A DNA stretch of 64,000 bases from Flavobacteriaceae bacterium CRH (GTDB lineage Bacteria; Bacteroidota; Bacteroidia; Flavobacteriales; Flavobacteriaceae). Below are positions 1 to 7,769 of this stretch, one piece after another; the first letter of the stretch is position 1, and the number at the start of each line of letters is the position of its first letter. Under the pieces are notes generated by a model. It was not told the origin of the DNA, did no database searches, and saw nothing but the letters and a program-made list of their open reading frames with translations. The translations under genes and the position numbers were made by a program. The stretch is taken from the NCBI GenBank assembly GCA_001507425.1, contig LMAJ01000009.1, forward strand, positions 1 to 64,000. Reading direction: 5' to 3'.

Positions 1-341
1 TTTATAAAATCAAATATGAGTTCATTTGTAGAACCTGAACCGATAAATATAATATCTTCATTATGAATGAGTTCGCCACACTTTTGAGCGATTTTCATTT
101 TATTAGAGACATTAATGGTTTGCTTTTCTTTATGTGACTTTTCATTATATAAGTTATCTTCAATTAATTTAGCGCCACCATGAATTCTATTTAACAAACC
201 ATTGTTTTCTAGTTCTTGTAAATCTCTTCTTATTGTCATTTCAGCAACGTTCATCTTCTCTGAAAGGGAAGATACTTTCACAGACATATTATTTTTAAGT
301 TCATCCATTATAAAACGGTGCCTATCAACTTTTAATTTCAC
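1..341 (-). CDS. DeoR-family transcriptional repressor, partial (cut by window start)
   Basis: Reading the minus strand from a GTG at 341 gives an open frame of 113 codons running off the window. It begins with a DeoR-type winged helix-turn-helix (residues about 1-55, with AEMTIRRDLQELENNGLL and RIHGGA, the family hallmark) and continues into the start of the sugar-phosphate-sensing domain (IGSGST). DeoR repressors usually control sugar catabolic operons and respond to phosphorylated sugars. The GTG start is favoured by a perfect AGGAGG seven bases upstream. That signal, the GTG start and the TATAAT-like box at about 390-396 are typical of Bacillota (Staphylococcus-like) and unlike every other gene here. 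The sugar or operon controlled cannot be told from the fragment. Confidence 0.75.
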   Translation of the reverse strand, partial: MKLKVDRHRFIMDELKNNMSVKVSSLSEKMNVAEMTIRRDLQELENNGLLNRIHGGAKLIEDNLYNEKSHKEKQTINVSNKMKIAQKCGELIHNEDIIFIGSGSTNELIFDFI

Positions 342-348
342 TTGTGAT

Positions 349-354
349 CCTCCT
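349..354 (-). promoter_or_regulatory. Perfect Shine-Dalgarno AGGAGG
   Basis: AGGAGG on the minus strand, seven bases before the GTG start of the DeoR-type gene. It fixes the start codon. It is unusual because Flavobacterium genes rarely use Shine-Dalgarno pairing, and no other gene in this window shows a comparable site. Confidence 0.8.
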
Positions 355-719
355 ATATATTAACTTTTTAATAAGTTCGAATTTGTTTGATTATATTGTA
401 ACACAATTAATATTAAAATTAGAATATTATATAATTTACATCTTTTTTATAACTTTTTCTTAACGATCTGATAATGGCAAACTTAGCTTTTCACCTTTTT
501 TGCGTTTTTTAAGAATTTTCTGTAATGACTTGTGGTTTTCGTATTTTTGCCTTTATCATTTATACCTGTTTTATGGACTTCGCACATCCTTTGCCCTTTT
601 TATCGTAACTATTCAACATTGTCCAAAACCTAATTTTAGGTTCTTTTTCTTCTCAACAGCGCAGGGATGATTGTTTTATACTATATAATAAGAATGCTTC
701 TTATAAAAACCACTGCCCT

Positions 720-800
720 AGCCCCGATAGTAGTGGAAATCCTTTTGTGCCGGGGTTCGGCACAAAAGATTGGAACGGATAGCGGGAAATAGCTCCTTAT
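720..800 (+). repeat. Flavobacterium dispersed hairpin element
   Basis: The segment has conserved flanks (TAGCCCCGATAG at the left, ATAGCGGGAAATAGCTCC at the right) around a perfect 11-base-pair hairpin, CTTTTGTGCCG at 742-752 and CGGCACAAAAG at 758-768, with a 5-base loop. I recognise the flanks as a repeat scattered between genes in many Flavobacterium genomes; it may correspond to the structured RNA motif called Flavo-1, but that link is from memory. The function is unknown to me. The stem strength and conserved flanks suggest a structured RNA or a non-autonomous repeat. Confidence 0.65.
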
Positions 801-937
801 TAAATCCAAATCCCAAATCTTAAAATTCCAAATTCCAAAACTATTACCCATAAAGGCTTCGACTTCGCTCAGCATGACAATCGTGACTCTTATATATTAT
901 AGGCTAATTTCCTTCTTATATATAAGTAGTAAAAATA

Positions 938-968
938 AACCCGACAGGTTTTGAAAAACTGTCGGGTT
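938..968. repeat. Inverted repeat, terminator-like
   Basis: AACCCGACAG (938-947) pairs with CTGTCGGGTT (959-968), and inner T4/A4 runs can extend the stem. This word is a common intergenic hairpin in Flavobacterium. There is no gene directly upstream on either strand, so it is listed as a repeat rather than a terminator. Confidence 0.5.
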
Positions 969-1145
969 ACGGAAATGAAATTCTTCCTTATATATAGGAG
1001 TGTGAAATTGTACTTTATATAAGTATAGCAGCTTACAGTCTATTAGTTTTATCATCAAACTTATCCGCACAACATGAATTAGTGCATCTGAAAACAATTA
1101 TTAAATATACTCTTATATATTATAGCATAAACATGTACATATATA

Positions 1146-1177
1146 TTGTATGTATTTCTGTAATGCGTTATATTTGC
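1146..1177 (+). promoter_or_regulatory. Bacteroidota-type promoter for the thrS operon
   Basis: TTG at 1146-1148 and TATATTTGC at 1169-1177, 20 bases apart, match the Bacteroidota -33/-7 pattern. The expected transcript starts about 15 bases before the thrS ATG, leaving almost no leader. Confidence 0.65.
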
Positions 1178-1196
1178 ATTCACAAAATTATAAACA

Positions 1197-3143
1197 ATGA
1201 TTAAGATTACTTTACCCGATGGGTCAATTAGAGAGTTTGCTTCGGGCGTAACTCCGATGGAGGTTGCTAAAAGCATTAGTGAAGGATTTGCAAGAAATGT
1301 AATTTCTGCTTCTTTTAATGGTACAACTATAGAAACCGAAACTCCATTGACGACCGACGGTAGTCTTATTTTATATACTTGGAATGATGCAGAAGGCAAA
1401 AAAGCTTTTTGGCATTCGACTTCTCACGTAATGGCGCAAGCGCTTGAGGAATTGTATCCTGGAATTAAATTAACTCTTGGGCCTGCGATTTCAAATGGAT
1501 TCTATTATGATGTTGATTTTGAAGATCAAAAAATTGTTGAAGCTGATTTTAAAAAGATTGAAGATCGTGTTCTTGAAATTTCAAGAGAGAAACACGAGTT
1601 TAAAATGCGTCCGGTTACTAAAGCTGATGCTTTAGCCATGTATAAAGACAATGTTTACAAAACTGAATTGATTTCAAATCTTGAAGACGGAACTATTACG
1701 TTTTGCGATCATGCTACTTTTACTGATTTATGCCGTGGTGGACATATTCCGAATACCGGAATCATAAAGGCTTTTAAAATTATGAGTGTTGCCGGTGCTT
1801 ACTGGAGAGGGGATGAGAAAAACAAACAATTGACTCGCGTTTACGGAACTTCTTTCCCTAAACAAAAAGATCTGACTGAATATCTTGAACTTCTTGAAGA
1901 AGCAAAACGTCGTGATCACCGTAAATTAGGTAAAGAACTTGAATTGTTTGCTTTCTCTCAGAAAGTGGGTCAAGGTTTACCTTTATGGTTACCAAAAGGC
2001 GCTGCCCTTAGAGATCGTTTAGAACAATTTTTAAAGAAAGCTCAAAAGAAAGCAGGTTATGAACAAGTAGTTACTCCACATATTGGACAGAAAGAACTTT
2101 ATGTTACTTCTGGTCACTATGCAAAATATGGTGCTGATAGTTTTCAACCTATCAATACTCCTGCTGAAGGTGAAGAGTTTTTATTGAAACCAATGAACTG
2201 CCCTCACCACTGTGAGATTTATAATGTAAGGCCTTGGTCATATAAGGATTTACCAAAACGTTATGCTGAATTTGGTACTGTGTATAGATATGAGCAATCT
2301 GGCGAATTGCATGGTTTGACTCGCGTACGTGGGTTTACTCAGGATGATGCGCATATTTTTTGTACTCCGGAGCAATTAGATGAGGAATTTAAAAAAGTAA
2401 TTGATCTTGTACTTTATGTATTTGGTTCGTTGGGTTTTGAAAACTTTACTGCTCAGATTTCATTGAGAGATAAGGAAAACAGAGATAAGTATATTGGTAC
2501 TGATGAAAACTGGGAGAAAGCTGAGAATGCCATTATCAATGCTGCTGCTGATAAAGGACTGAATACTGTTGTAGAATACGGTGAGGCTGCTTTTTACGGT
2601 CCGAAGCTTGACTTTATGGTAAAAGATGCTTTAGGAAGACAATGGCAATTAGGAACTATTCAGGTTGATTACAACCTTCCGGAACGTTTTGAATTGACTT
2701 ATAAAGGTGCTGATAATGAATTGCATCGCCCTGTAATGATTCACAGAGCCCCTTTTGGATCTATGGAACGTTTTATCGCAATCTTACTAGAGCATACTGC
2801 AGGAAATTTCCCACTTTGGCTAATGCCGGAACAGGCTATAATATTGTCTTTGAGCGAGAAATACGAAATATATGCCAAAAAAGTTTTAGATTTGCTAGAA
2901 AATCACGAAATTCGCGCCCTAATTGACAACCGAAGTGAAACTATTGGTAAGAAAATTAGAGATGCTGAAATGCAAAAAATACCATTTATGCTTATTGTTG
3001 GTGAGGAAGAAGAGAAAAACGGAACTATTTCAATCCGTCGTCACGGGCAAGAAGGAAAAGGGAATATTACAGTTACAATTGATGAATTTGTCGCTATTGT
3101 AAACGAAGAAATAAAAAAGACATTAAAAGTTTTTACAGTTTAA
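1197..3143 (+). CDS. thrS: Threonine--tRNA ligase
   Basis: Cytoplasmic class II synthetase that charges tRNA-Thr. The 648 residues have the full architecture: an N-terminal TGS domain (1-60, beginning [10 protein letters not shown]), the editing domain with HxxxH (HSTSH near residue 73) and [10 protein letters not shown] (near 180), the catalytic core with [10 protein letters not shown] (near 332), and a C-terminal anticodon-binding domain (about 545-640). Length is normal for the family. It is the first gene of the classical thrS-infC-rpmI-rplT operon, with infC following after 16 bases. The ATG at 1197 directly follows a good promoter. Confidence 0.98.
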   Translation: MIKITLPDGSIREFASGVTPMEVAKSISEGFARNVISASFNGTTIETETPLTTDGSLILYTWNDAEGKKAFWHSTSHVMAQALEELYPGIKLTLGPAISNGFYYDVDFEDQKIVEADFKKIEDRVLEISREKHEFKMRPVTKADALAMYKDNVYKTELISNLEDGTITFCDHATFTDLCRGGHIPNTGIIKAFKIMSVAGAYWRGDEKNKQLTRVYGTSFPKQKDLTEYLELLEEAKRRDHRKLGKELELFAFSQKVGQGLPLWLPKGAALRDRLEQFLKKAQKKAGYEQVVTPHIGQKELYVTSGHYAKYGADSFQPINTPAEGEEFLLKPMNCPHHCEIYNVRPWSYKDLPKRYAEFGTVYRYEQSGELHGLTRVRGFTQDDAHIFCTPEQLDEEFKKVIDLVLYVFGSLGFENFTAQISLRDKENRDKYIGTDENWEKAENAIINAAADKGLNTVVEYGEAAFYGPKLDFMVKDALGRQWQLGTIQVDYNLPERFELTYKGADNELHRPVMIHRAPFGSMERFIAILLEHTAGNFPLWLMPEQAIILSLSEKYEIYAKKVLDLLENHEIRALIDNRSETIGKKIRDAEMQKIPFMLIVGEEEEKNGTISIRRHGQEGKGNITVTIDEFVAIVNEEIKKTLKVFTV

Positions 3144-3159
3144 CTTAAATTATAAAGTC

Positions 3160-3717
3160 ATAGCAATAAGAAGCAACAGAGGTTACCAACCTCGAGTAGA
3201 AAAAAAGGATGCACACAGAATAAATAACCTTATTCGTGGTGTACAAGAAGTAAGACTAGTAGGCGAAAACATCGAACCAGGTGTATTTAAGCTTGCAGAG
3301 GCTTTACGTTTAGCAGATCAGTTTGAATTGGATTTGGTTGAAATTTCGCCAAACGCTGAGCCGCCGGTTTGTAAAATCATGGATTACAAGAAATTTGTTT
3401 ACGAACAAAAGAAACGTGACAAGGTACTAAAAGCTAAGTCGACGCAAGTTGTAGTAAAAGAAATTCGTTTTGGTCCGCAGACAGATGAACATGATTATGA
3501 ATTTAAAAGAAAAAATGCTGAGAAGTTCCTTAAAGAAGGTGCTAAATTAAAAGCATTCGTTTTCTTTAAAGGTCGTTCTATCATCTATAAAGATCAAGGA
3601 CAAATTTTATTACTACGTCTGGCTACAGATTTAGAAGAGCACGGTAAAGTGGAAGCTATGCCAGTTTTGGAAGGCAAGAGAATGATTATGTTCATTGCTC
3701 CGAAGAAGAAAAAATAA
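3160..3717 (+). CDS. infC: Translation initiation factor IF-3, ATA start codon
   Basis: IF-3 binds the 30S subunit and checks start-codon pairing. The first ATG in this frame is at 3328, but clear IF-3 sequence begins far upstream: [20 protein letters not shown], then the [12 protein letters not shown] region. With no ATG, GTG or TTG available between the thrS stop and that sequence, the start is most likely the ATA at 3160 (reading ATA-GCA-ATA-AGA), giving 185 residues, a normal IF-3 length. Unusual start codons are known for infC in other bacteria (AUU in Escherichia coli), where they let IF-3 limit its own translation; the same logic is inferred here. The N domain is about 1-75 and the C domain about 80-185, ending in APKKKK. 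Confidence 0.93.
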   Translation: MAIRSNRGYQPRVEKKDAHRINNLIRGVQEVRLVGENIEPGVFKLAEALRLADQFELDLVEISPNAEPPVCKIMDYKKFVYEQKKRDKVLKAKSTQVVVKEIRFGPQTDEHDYEFKRKNAEKFLKEGAKLKAFVFFKGRSIIYKDQGQILLLRLATDLEEHGKVEAMPVLEGKRMIMFIAPKKKK

Positions 3718-3723
3718 TTATTT

Positions 3724-3808
3724 GCTCTAAGCAATAAGCAATAAGCTTTAAGCAAACAGTTGATTTAAACTTTTGCCTAAAGCTTAAAGCCTAAAGCCTA
3801 AAGCTTTT
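3724..3808. repeat. Heptamer-period intergenic repeat (GCCTAAA family)
   Basis: Between infC and rpmI the sequence is built of 7-base units such as GCAATAA, GCTTTAA, GCTTAAA and GCCTAAA, several in strict tandem. The same family recurs at 22664-22726. It is non-coding. Its place inside an operon means it is transcribed. Confidence 0.75.
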
Positions 3809-3850
3809 GAAGATATAAGTAAGTAAGAATAAATTAAAACACTAGGAAAA

Positions 3851-4048
3851 ATGCCTAAAATGAAAACAAAATCTAGCGCCAAGAAACGTTTCAAAGTTAC
3901 TGGTTCTGGAAAGATTAAAAGAAAGCATGCTTTTAAAAGTCACATCTTGACTAAAAAATCTAAAAAACGTAAATTAGCTTTGACACACTCAGCGCTAGTT
4001 CACAAAACAGATATGAAAAGCATCAAACAACAATTAAGAATTATCTAA
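3851..4048 (+). CDS. rpmI: 50S ribosomal protein L35
   Basis: Very basic 65-residue protein beginning [20 protein letters not shown] and containing [11 protein letters not shown], which is diagnostic for bacterial L35. It is a component of the large ribosomal subunit. It sits between infC and rplT as in most bacteria, though 133 bases of repeat DNA separate it from infC. The ATG at 3851 gives the family's usual length. Confidence 0.97.
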   Translation: MPKMKTKSSAKKRFKVTGSGKIKRKHAFKSHILTKKSKKRKLALTHSALVHKTDMKSIKQQLRII

Positions 4049-4149
4049 TAATTCTTTAGGTTAAAAAATTATTTATATAACCTTGGAGTATGGCTTTTAA
4101 GTTCCTTTGATTTGATTCAGGACGCCTGCTACAAAAACACATTAAAATT
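4049..4149 (+). promoter_or_regulatory. rpmI-rplT spacer, candidate L20 leader
   Basis: A 101-base spacer within an otherwise compact operon. The middle (about 4083-4132, GGAGTATGGCTTTTAAGTTCC through TCAGGACGCCTGC) is less AT-rich than its surroundings and can form local pairs such as TCCT/AGGA. L20 represses its own operon in several bacteria by binding a leader that imitates its rRNA site, so an autoregulatory element is plausible. I did not fold it. Confidence 0.35.
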
Positions 4150-4494
4150 ATGCCAAGATCGGTAAATTCAGTTGCTAAAAGAGCAAGAAGAAAAAAAATA
4201 ATGAAGCAAGCCAAAGGTTTCTTTGGTAGACGTAAAAACGTTTGGACAGTTGCTAAGAATGCGGTAGAGAAAGCGATGAGCTACGCTTACCGTGACAGAA
4301 AACAGAATAAAAGAAATTTCCGTGCTTTATGGATTCAACGTATCAACGCTGGAGCTAGATTAGAAGGAATGTCTTATTCTCAATTCATGGGAAAAGTTAA
4401 AGCTAACGGAATCGAATTGAACCGTAAAGTTCTTGCAGATTTAGCTATGAACCACCCTGAAGCTTTCAAAGCAATACTTAATAAAGTAAAATAA
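4150..4494 (+). CDS. rplT: 50S ribosomal protein L20
   Basis: 114-residue basic protein starting [20 protein letters not shown] with the L20 signature ([20 protein letters not shown] and [20 protein letters not shown]). It is needed early in 50S assembly and binds 23S rRNA, and in other bacteria also represses its own operon. It is the last gene of the operon and is followed by a strong terminator. Length and start are standard. Confidence 0.98.
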   Translation: MPRSVNSVAKRARRKKIMKQAKGFFGRRKNVWTVAKNAVEKAMSYAYRDRKQNKRNFRALWIQRINAGARLEGMSYSQFMGKVKANGIELNRKVLADLAMNHPEAFKAILNKVK

Positions 4495-4532
4495 ACGTTT
4501 TATAAACTCAATTTAGATTACTTACTTATCAT

Positions 4533-4565
4533 AAAAAAACCATTCGCAATGCGAATGGTTTTTTG
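4533..4565 (+). terminator. Rho-independent terminator of the thrS-rplT operon
   Basis: ACCATTCGC (4539-4547) and GCGAATGGT (4551-4559) form a perfect 9-base-pair stem with a 3-base loop, flanked by A6 and a T6 run. It lies 40 bases after the rplT stop. Confidence 0.9.
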
Positions 4566-4592
4566 CTTTATGGAAGTTATAAAACTCTAGCT

Positions 4593-4622
4593 TTTGGAAA
4601 TTCAATTTAAAAGGTACATTTG
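4593..4622 (+). promoter_or_regulatory. Promoter of the Crp-like regulator gene
   Basis: TTTG at 4593-4596 and TACATTTG at 4615-4622, 18 bases apart, an excellent Bacteroidota promoter match. It is 21 bases before the ATG. Confidence 0.7.
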
Positions 4623-4643
4623 TAGTAAATCTAAACTTGTAAC

Positions 4644-5216
4644 ATGTACGAAGCTTTTTTTCGACATATTGAAAAATTTATCACTTTAGAACCTTCGGAA
4701 ATTGAAACTGTAGAATCATGCCTGAGTCTTTTTAAAATCAAAAAGAAAGAACATGTATTAAAAGAAGGCCAAGTCTGCAATACTATTTACTTTATTACAA
4801 AAGGTTGTATGCGACAATACATTATCAACTCAAAAGGCTCTGAACAAACACTTCAATTCGCTATTGAAAATTGGTGGATTACGGATCAATTAAGTTATCA
4901 CAATCATATTCCATCACATTTTTACATTCAGGCTGTAGAAAATACTGAAGTTATTGCTGTAGAGAAAGCTATTCTTGAAGCCTTATTAATAGAGATTCCA
5001 AAACTGGAGCGTTATTTTAGAATTGTTTCTCAAAAGTCTTTTGGAGCGATGCAAATGCGTATTAAATTTTTATTCACAATGTCAGCAGAAGAAAGGTATC
5101 ATCATTTTAATGATCATTTCCCTGAGTTTGTACAACGTGTTCCTCAATACATGCTTGCTTCTTATTTAGATTTTTCTGCAGAATTTATGAGTAAAATTAG
5201 AGCTGGAAAGGTCTAA
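4644..5216 (+). CDS. Crp/Fnr-family transcriptional regulator
   Basis: 190-residue protein with an N-terminal cyclic-nucleotide-binding fold (about 20-110, with KKKEHVLKEGQVCNTIYFIT and a beta-roll) and a C-terminal helix-turn-helix (about 150-190, PQYMLASYLDFSAEFMSKIR) of the short type common in Bacteroidota. It probably acts as a DNA-binding regulator. Whether it binds cAMP is unclear, because the classic phosphate-binding arginine motif is not evident. The AhpD-like gene 78 bases downstream on the same strand is its likely target or operon partner, a pairing common in this group. The ATG follows a good promoter. Confidence 0.85.
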   Translation: MYEAFFRHIEKFITLEPSEIETVESCLSLFKIKKKEHVLKEGQVCNTIYFITKGCMRQYIINSKGSEQTLQFAIENWWITDQLSYHNHIPSHFYIQAVENTEVIAVEKAILEALLIEIPKLERYFRIVSQKSFGAMQMRIKFLFTMSAEERYHHFNDHFPEFVQRVPQYMLASYLDFSAEFMSKIRAGKV

Positions 5217-5294
5217 CTCTATTTCTTGAAGTAGTTCAAGTTTTTTAAAAGAGATATCCCAGAACTTTGTATCAAACTTTTAAAAACACACATA

Positions 5295-5729
5295 ATGAAA
5301 CCAAGAATCGTTATTCCAACAGTTGCCCCTGAAGCTTATCAGGCATTAATTAATTTAGAAAAATACATTGCTACCACTTCATTAACCCCGGTACATAAAG
5401 AATTAATTAAAATTCGTGCATCTCAAATAAATGGTTGCGCTTACTGTATTAATATCCATACGGCAGATGCCAGAAAATATGGTGTATCTGAGCAACGCAT
5501 TTATTTGCTAAGTGCTTGGCGCGAAGCCGATGTTTATTCTGAAGAAGAAAAAGCAATTTTAGCCCTGACTGAAGAAGTAACTTTAATAAGTAAACATGTT
5601 TCTGATGAAGTATATGAAAATGCCGCACGTTTATTTGATGAAAAATATCTTGCTGAGATTATCTTAATGATCATTACTATTAATGCATGGAACAGAGTTG
5701 GCATAACAACGGGAATGAGAGCTGCATAA
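5295..5729 (+). CDS. AhpD-like carboxymuconolactone decarboxylase-family protein
   Basis: 144-residue all-alpha protein with the AhpD-type redox motif NGCAYCINIHTADARKYG (around residues 48-65): a CxxC followed by histidine, as in peroxidase-linked disulfide reductases. Members reduce hydroperoxide-handling partners or remain uncharacterised; true decarboxylase activity is unlikely given the CxxC. The gene follows the Crp-like regulator, suggesting regulator-controlled oxidative stress defence. The start is the only in-frame ATG that gives full domain length. Confidence 0.85.
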   Translation: MKPRIVIPTVAPEAYQALINLEKYIATTSLTPVHKELIKIRASQINGCAYCINIHTADARKYGVSEQRIYLLSAWREADVYSEEEKAILALTEEVTLISKHVSDEVYENAARLFDEKYLAEIILMIITINAWNRVGITTGMRAA

Positions 5730-5897
5730 TTTTACAAAGATAAACTTTACAACTTTTGTACAAACACAGACCCTCGATATTAAGGGTTTATTTGTATATC
5801 GTTGTAAATGAGAATCTGTTTTTTGAATTTAAAAAAATAATAGAAAATACCGTATTTATACGCATTACCAGATTTTAGAATTCTATATTTTTGGGGC

Positions 5898-7622
5898 ATG
5901 AAACGAAAAAGAATACAATTCTATCTCTACATAACTATTGCCTTAATCATCATTGTTTTTTCCTGCCAAAAAATAAATAATGATACTATTCAATCAAAAA
6001 ATACAAAGGAAGAAGTTGAAAAGCTTATTGTTATAGCTGATCGATTTTACGACATCAAAAAATTTGATAGTGCCTTTTACTATTATAATAAGGTAAAATT
6101 TATTTGTAATCCTAAAACAGATCCGGAGAATTTTGTAAGTACGTTAAACCGAATGGCAGATATTCAGCAATCTCAAGGAGATTACAGCGGCAGTGAATCT
6201 ACAGTTACTGAAGCGATTCCGTATTTAAATCACATTAAAAATCCTAAACATGCATGGAATACTTATGTGATTTTAGGTATTAATTATATCAAAACGTATG
6301 ATTATGAAAATGCACTGTTTTACTACAATAAAGCTTTAGCTTTAAAAACAACTGAATGGAGAAAATCTGCTGCTAAAAACAACATTGCATTTGTTTTAAT
6401 ACAGCAGAAAAAATATCACGAAGCTTTAAAAATTTTCCTTCCTCTACTAAACAATGACGGTGTTAAAAAATTTCCCGAGGATTATGCCAGAGCACTTGAT
6501 AATATTGGTTATTGCTATTTCAGTATAGGTGATCCGAAGGCTTTATCTTATTTAAAAAATGCTTTGGAACTAAGAATTAAAGCAAATGATGACGCTGGTT
6601 TAGGGAGAAGTTATTATAATCTTGCCAACTATTATCAAAAAAATAATACTGCAATGGCTATCTCATACATGAAATTAAGTTATGAAAAATATAGCCGTAT
6701 AAATAGTGTGGAGGACAGATTGGCAACTTTACAAATGTTAATCGAAAATAGTGAAGATAAACAATCAAAAAAATATGCTCTTCAATACATTAAAATAAAT
6801 GACAGTAATACTCAAATAAGGCAAAAAACAAAGAATAATTTTGCCAAAATAAAGTATGATTTTAAAAAAGAAAAAGACGAAAACTTAAAGTTAAAAACAA
6901 GTAAAACAGAAAACGAACTGCAATTAGAAAGACAAAAAAACAGAAACATCGTTTCTTATATCATCATTTTATTTAGTTTGTGCTTAATTTTAGTTCTCTA
7001 TTTTTATTTGACGTCAAGATCAAATAAGGAAAAAATTGAAGCTACTTATCAAAGCGAAACACGTATTTCAAAGAAATTACATGATGAACTTGCTAATGAT
7101 ATTTATCACACAATGGCTTTTGCCGAGAATAAAAACTTATCTATTACTGAAAATAAAGAACAATTATTAAATCATTTGGATGCAATATATTCCAGAACGC
7201 GCGATATTTCAAAAGAAAATAGTCCGATTATAACTTCTGAAAAGTACTTATTCTATTTAAAAGAAATGATTTCAGGATTTGATACTTCTAATATTAATTT
7301 ATTAATTAATGGTTTGGATAGTATTTCATGGGATAAAATTGATCGAAACAAGAAGATTGCCGTTTACAGAGTATTGCAGGAATTACTTGTCAATATGAAA
7401 AAACACAGCAATGCTACTTTGGTTGGAATTACTTTTAAAAGGGCTGACCGAAATATTATCATCAATTATACTGATAATGGGAAAGGGATAAATACAAATA
7501 ATATGACTTTTAAAAATGGTTTGAATAATGCAGAAAACAGAATTCTTGCTATTAAGGGAGAAATTAACATTGACGCTAAACCTGATAAAGGGTTTAAAGT
7601 TTCTTTTAAATTTCCGATATGA
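5898..7622 (+). CDS. TPR-containing lipoprotein-type sensor histidine kinase
   Basis: 574 residues. The N-terminus has a membrane segment ending in a lipobox-like FSCQK (Cys near 23). TPR-like repeats fill about 40-300 (for example the YENALFYYNKALAL unit). A charged helical stretch precedes a transmembrane helix near 350-372. The cytoplasmic part has a HisKA_3-like dimerisation helix with KLHDELANDIYHT (phospho-acceptor His near 394) and a HATPase domain at the end (LLVNMKKHSNA, YTDNGKGI, NGLNNAENRILAI). It probably senses envelope signals through the TPRs and phosphorylates the regulator encoded at 7770. The HATPase boxes look intact. The signal is unknown. Confidence 0.88.
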   Translation: MKRKRIQFYLYITIALIIIVFSCQKINNDTIQSKNTKEEVEKLIVIADRFYDIKKFDSAFYYYNKVKFICNPKTDPENFVSTLNRMADIQQSQGDYSGSESTVTEAIPYLNHIKNPKHAWNTYVILGINYIKTYDYENALFYYNKALALKTTEWRKSAAKNNIAFVLIQQKKYHEALKIFLPLLNNDGVKKFPEDYARALDNIGYCYFSIGDPKALSYLKNALELRIKANDDAGLGRSYYNLANYYQKNNTAMAISYMKLSYEKYSRINSVEDRLATLQMLIENSEDKQSKKYALQYIKINDSNTQIRQKTKNNFAKIKYDFKKEKDENLKLKTSKTENELQLERQKNRNIVSYIIILFSLCLILVLYFYLTSRSNKEKIEATYQSETRISKKLHDELANDIYHTMAFAENKNLSITENKEQLLNHLDAIYSRTRDISKENSPIITSEKYLFYLKEMISGFDTSNINLLINGLDSISWDKIDRNKKIAVYRVLQELLVNMKKHSNATLVGITFKRADRNIIINYTDNGKGINTNNMTFKNGLNNAENRILAIKGEINIDAKPDKGFKVSFKFPI

Positions 7623-7663
7623 TAAAACCACTTTATAATAGTAAAGAAAATTAACTCCAAAAA

Positions 7664-7744
7664 ATGGTGGCAAATGTGGAAAACCGTATTGAAGCTATGA
7701 ATGAAACTATTACTTTTGAAAATAATTCTCACAAAGATCACTAA
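7664..7744 (+). pseudogene. Remnant of a histidine kinase C-terminus
   Basis: A 26-codon frame between kinase and regulator encodes VENRIEAMNETITFE, closely matching the last ATP-binding box of kinases of this family (commonly NRI-EA-NG-I-F), including NAENRILAIKGEI of the kinase just upstream. It is too short to be a domain. It is best read as the leftover of a duplicated or replaced kinase end, still in frame but without the rest. Confidence 0.5.
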
Positions 7745-7769
7745 TTAAATTTCTATTTTCTTTCAAAAA

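Larger units (their letters stand above)
342..1196. other. Long intergenic region with repeats, no convincing gene
   Basis: This 855-base stretch holds the promoter side of the DeoR fragment (about 360-430, very AT-rich), a change of character somewhere near 430-480, then repeats: a weak hairpin with T-run (627-648), the hairpin element at 720-800, a heptamer-type stretch (801-838, units like AAATCCC and AATTCCA), a short segment CTTCGACTTCGCTCAGCATG (859-878), the inverted repeat at 938-968, and a 17-base direct repeat (886-902 and 1109-1125). Short minus-strand open frames here have no recognisable features and are not called genes. The thrS promoter lies at the right end. Confidence 0.6.

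Noticed and set aside
681..1097. Two minus-strand frames of 64 and 66 codons before thrS
   Set aside because: They run through the hairpin and heptamer repeats, so they are open by composition only.
1120..1196. T-box type regulation of thrS
   Set aside because: The promoter lies almost at the ATG, leaving no room for a leader, and T-boxes are not expected in Bacteroidota.
1079..1399. 106-codon minus-strand open frame overlapping the thrS start
   Set aside because: It is antisense to the conserved TGS domain of thrS and shows no domain or promoter.
7383..7741. Overlapping minus-strand frames opposite the kinase end
   Set aside because: Antisense to the conserved HATPase domain; no supporting signals.
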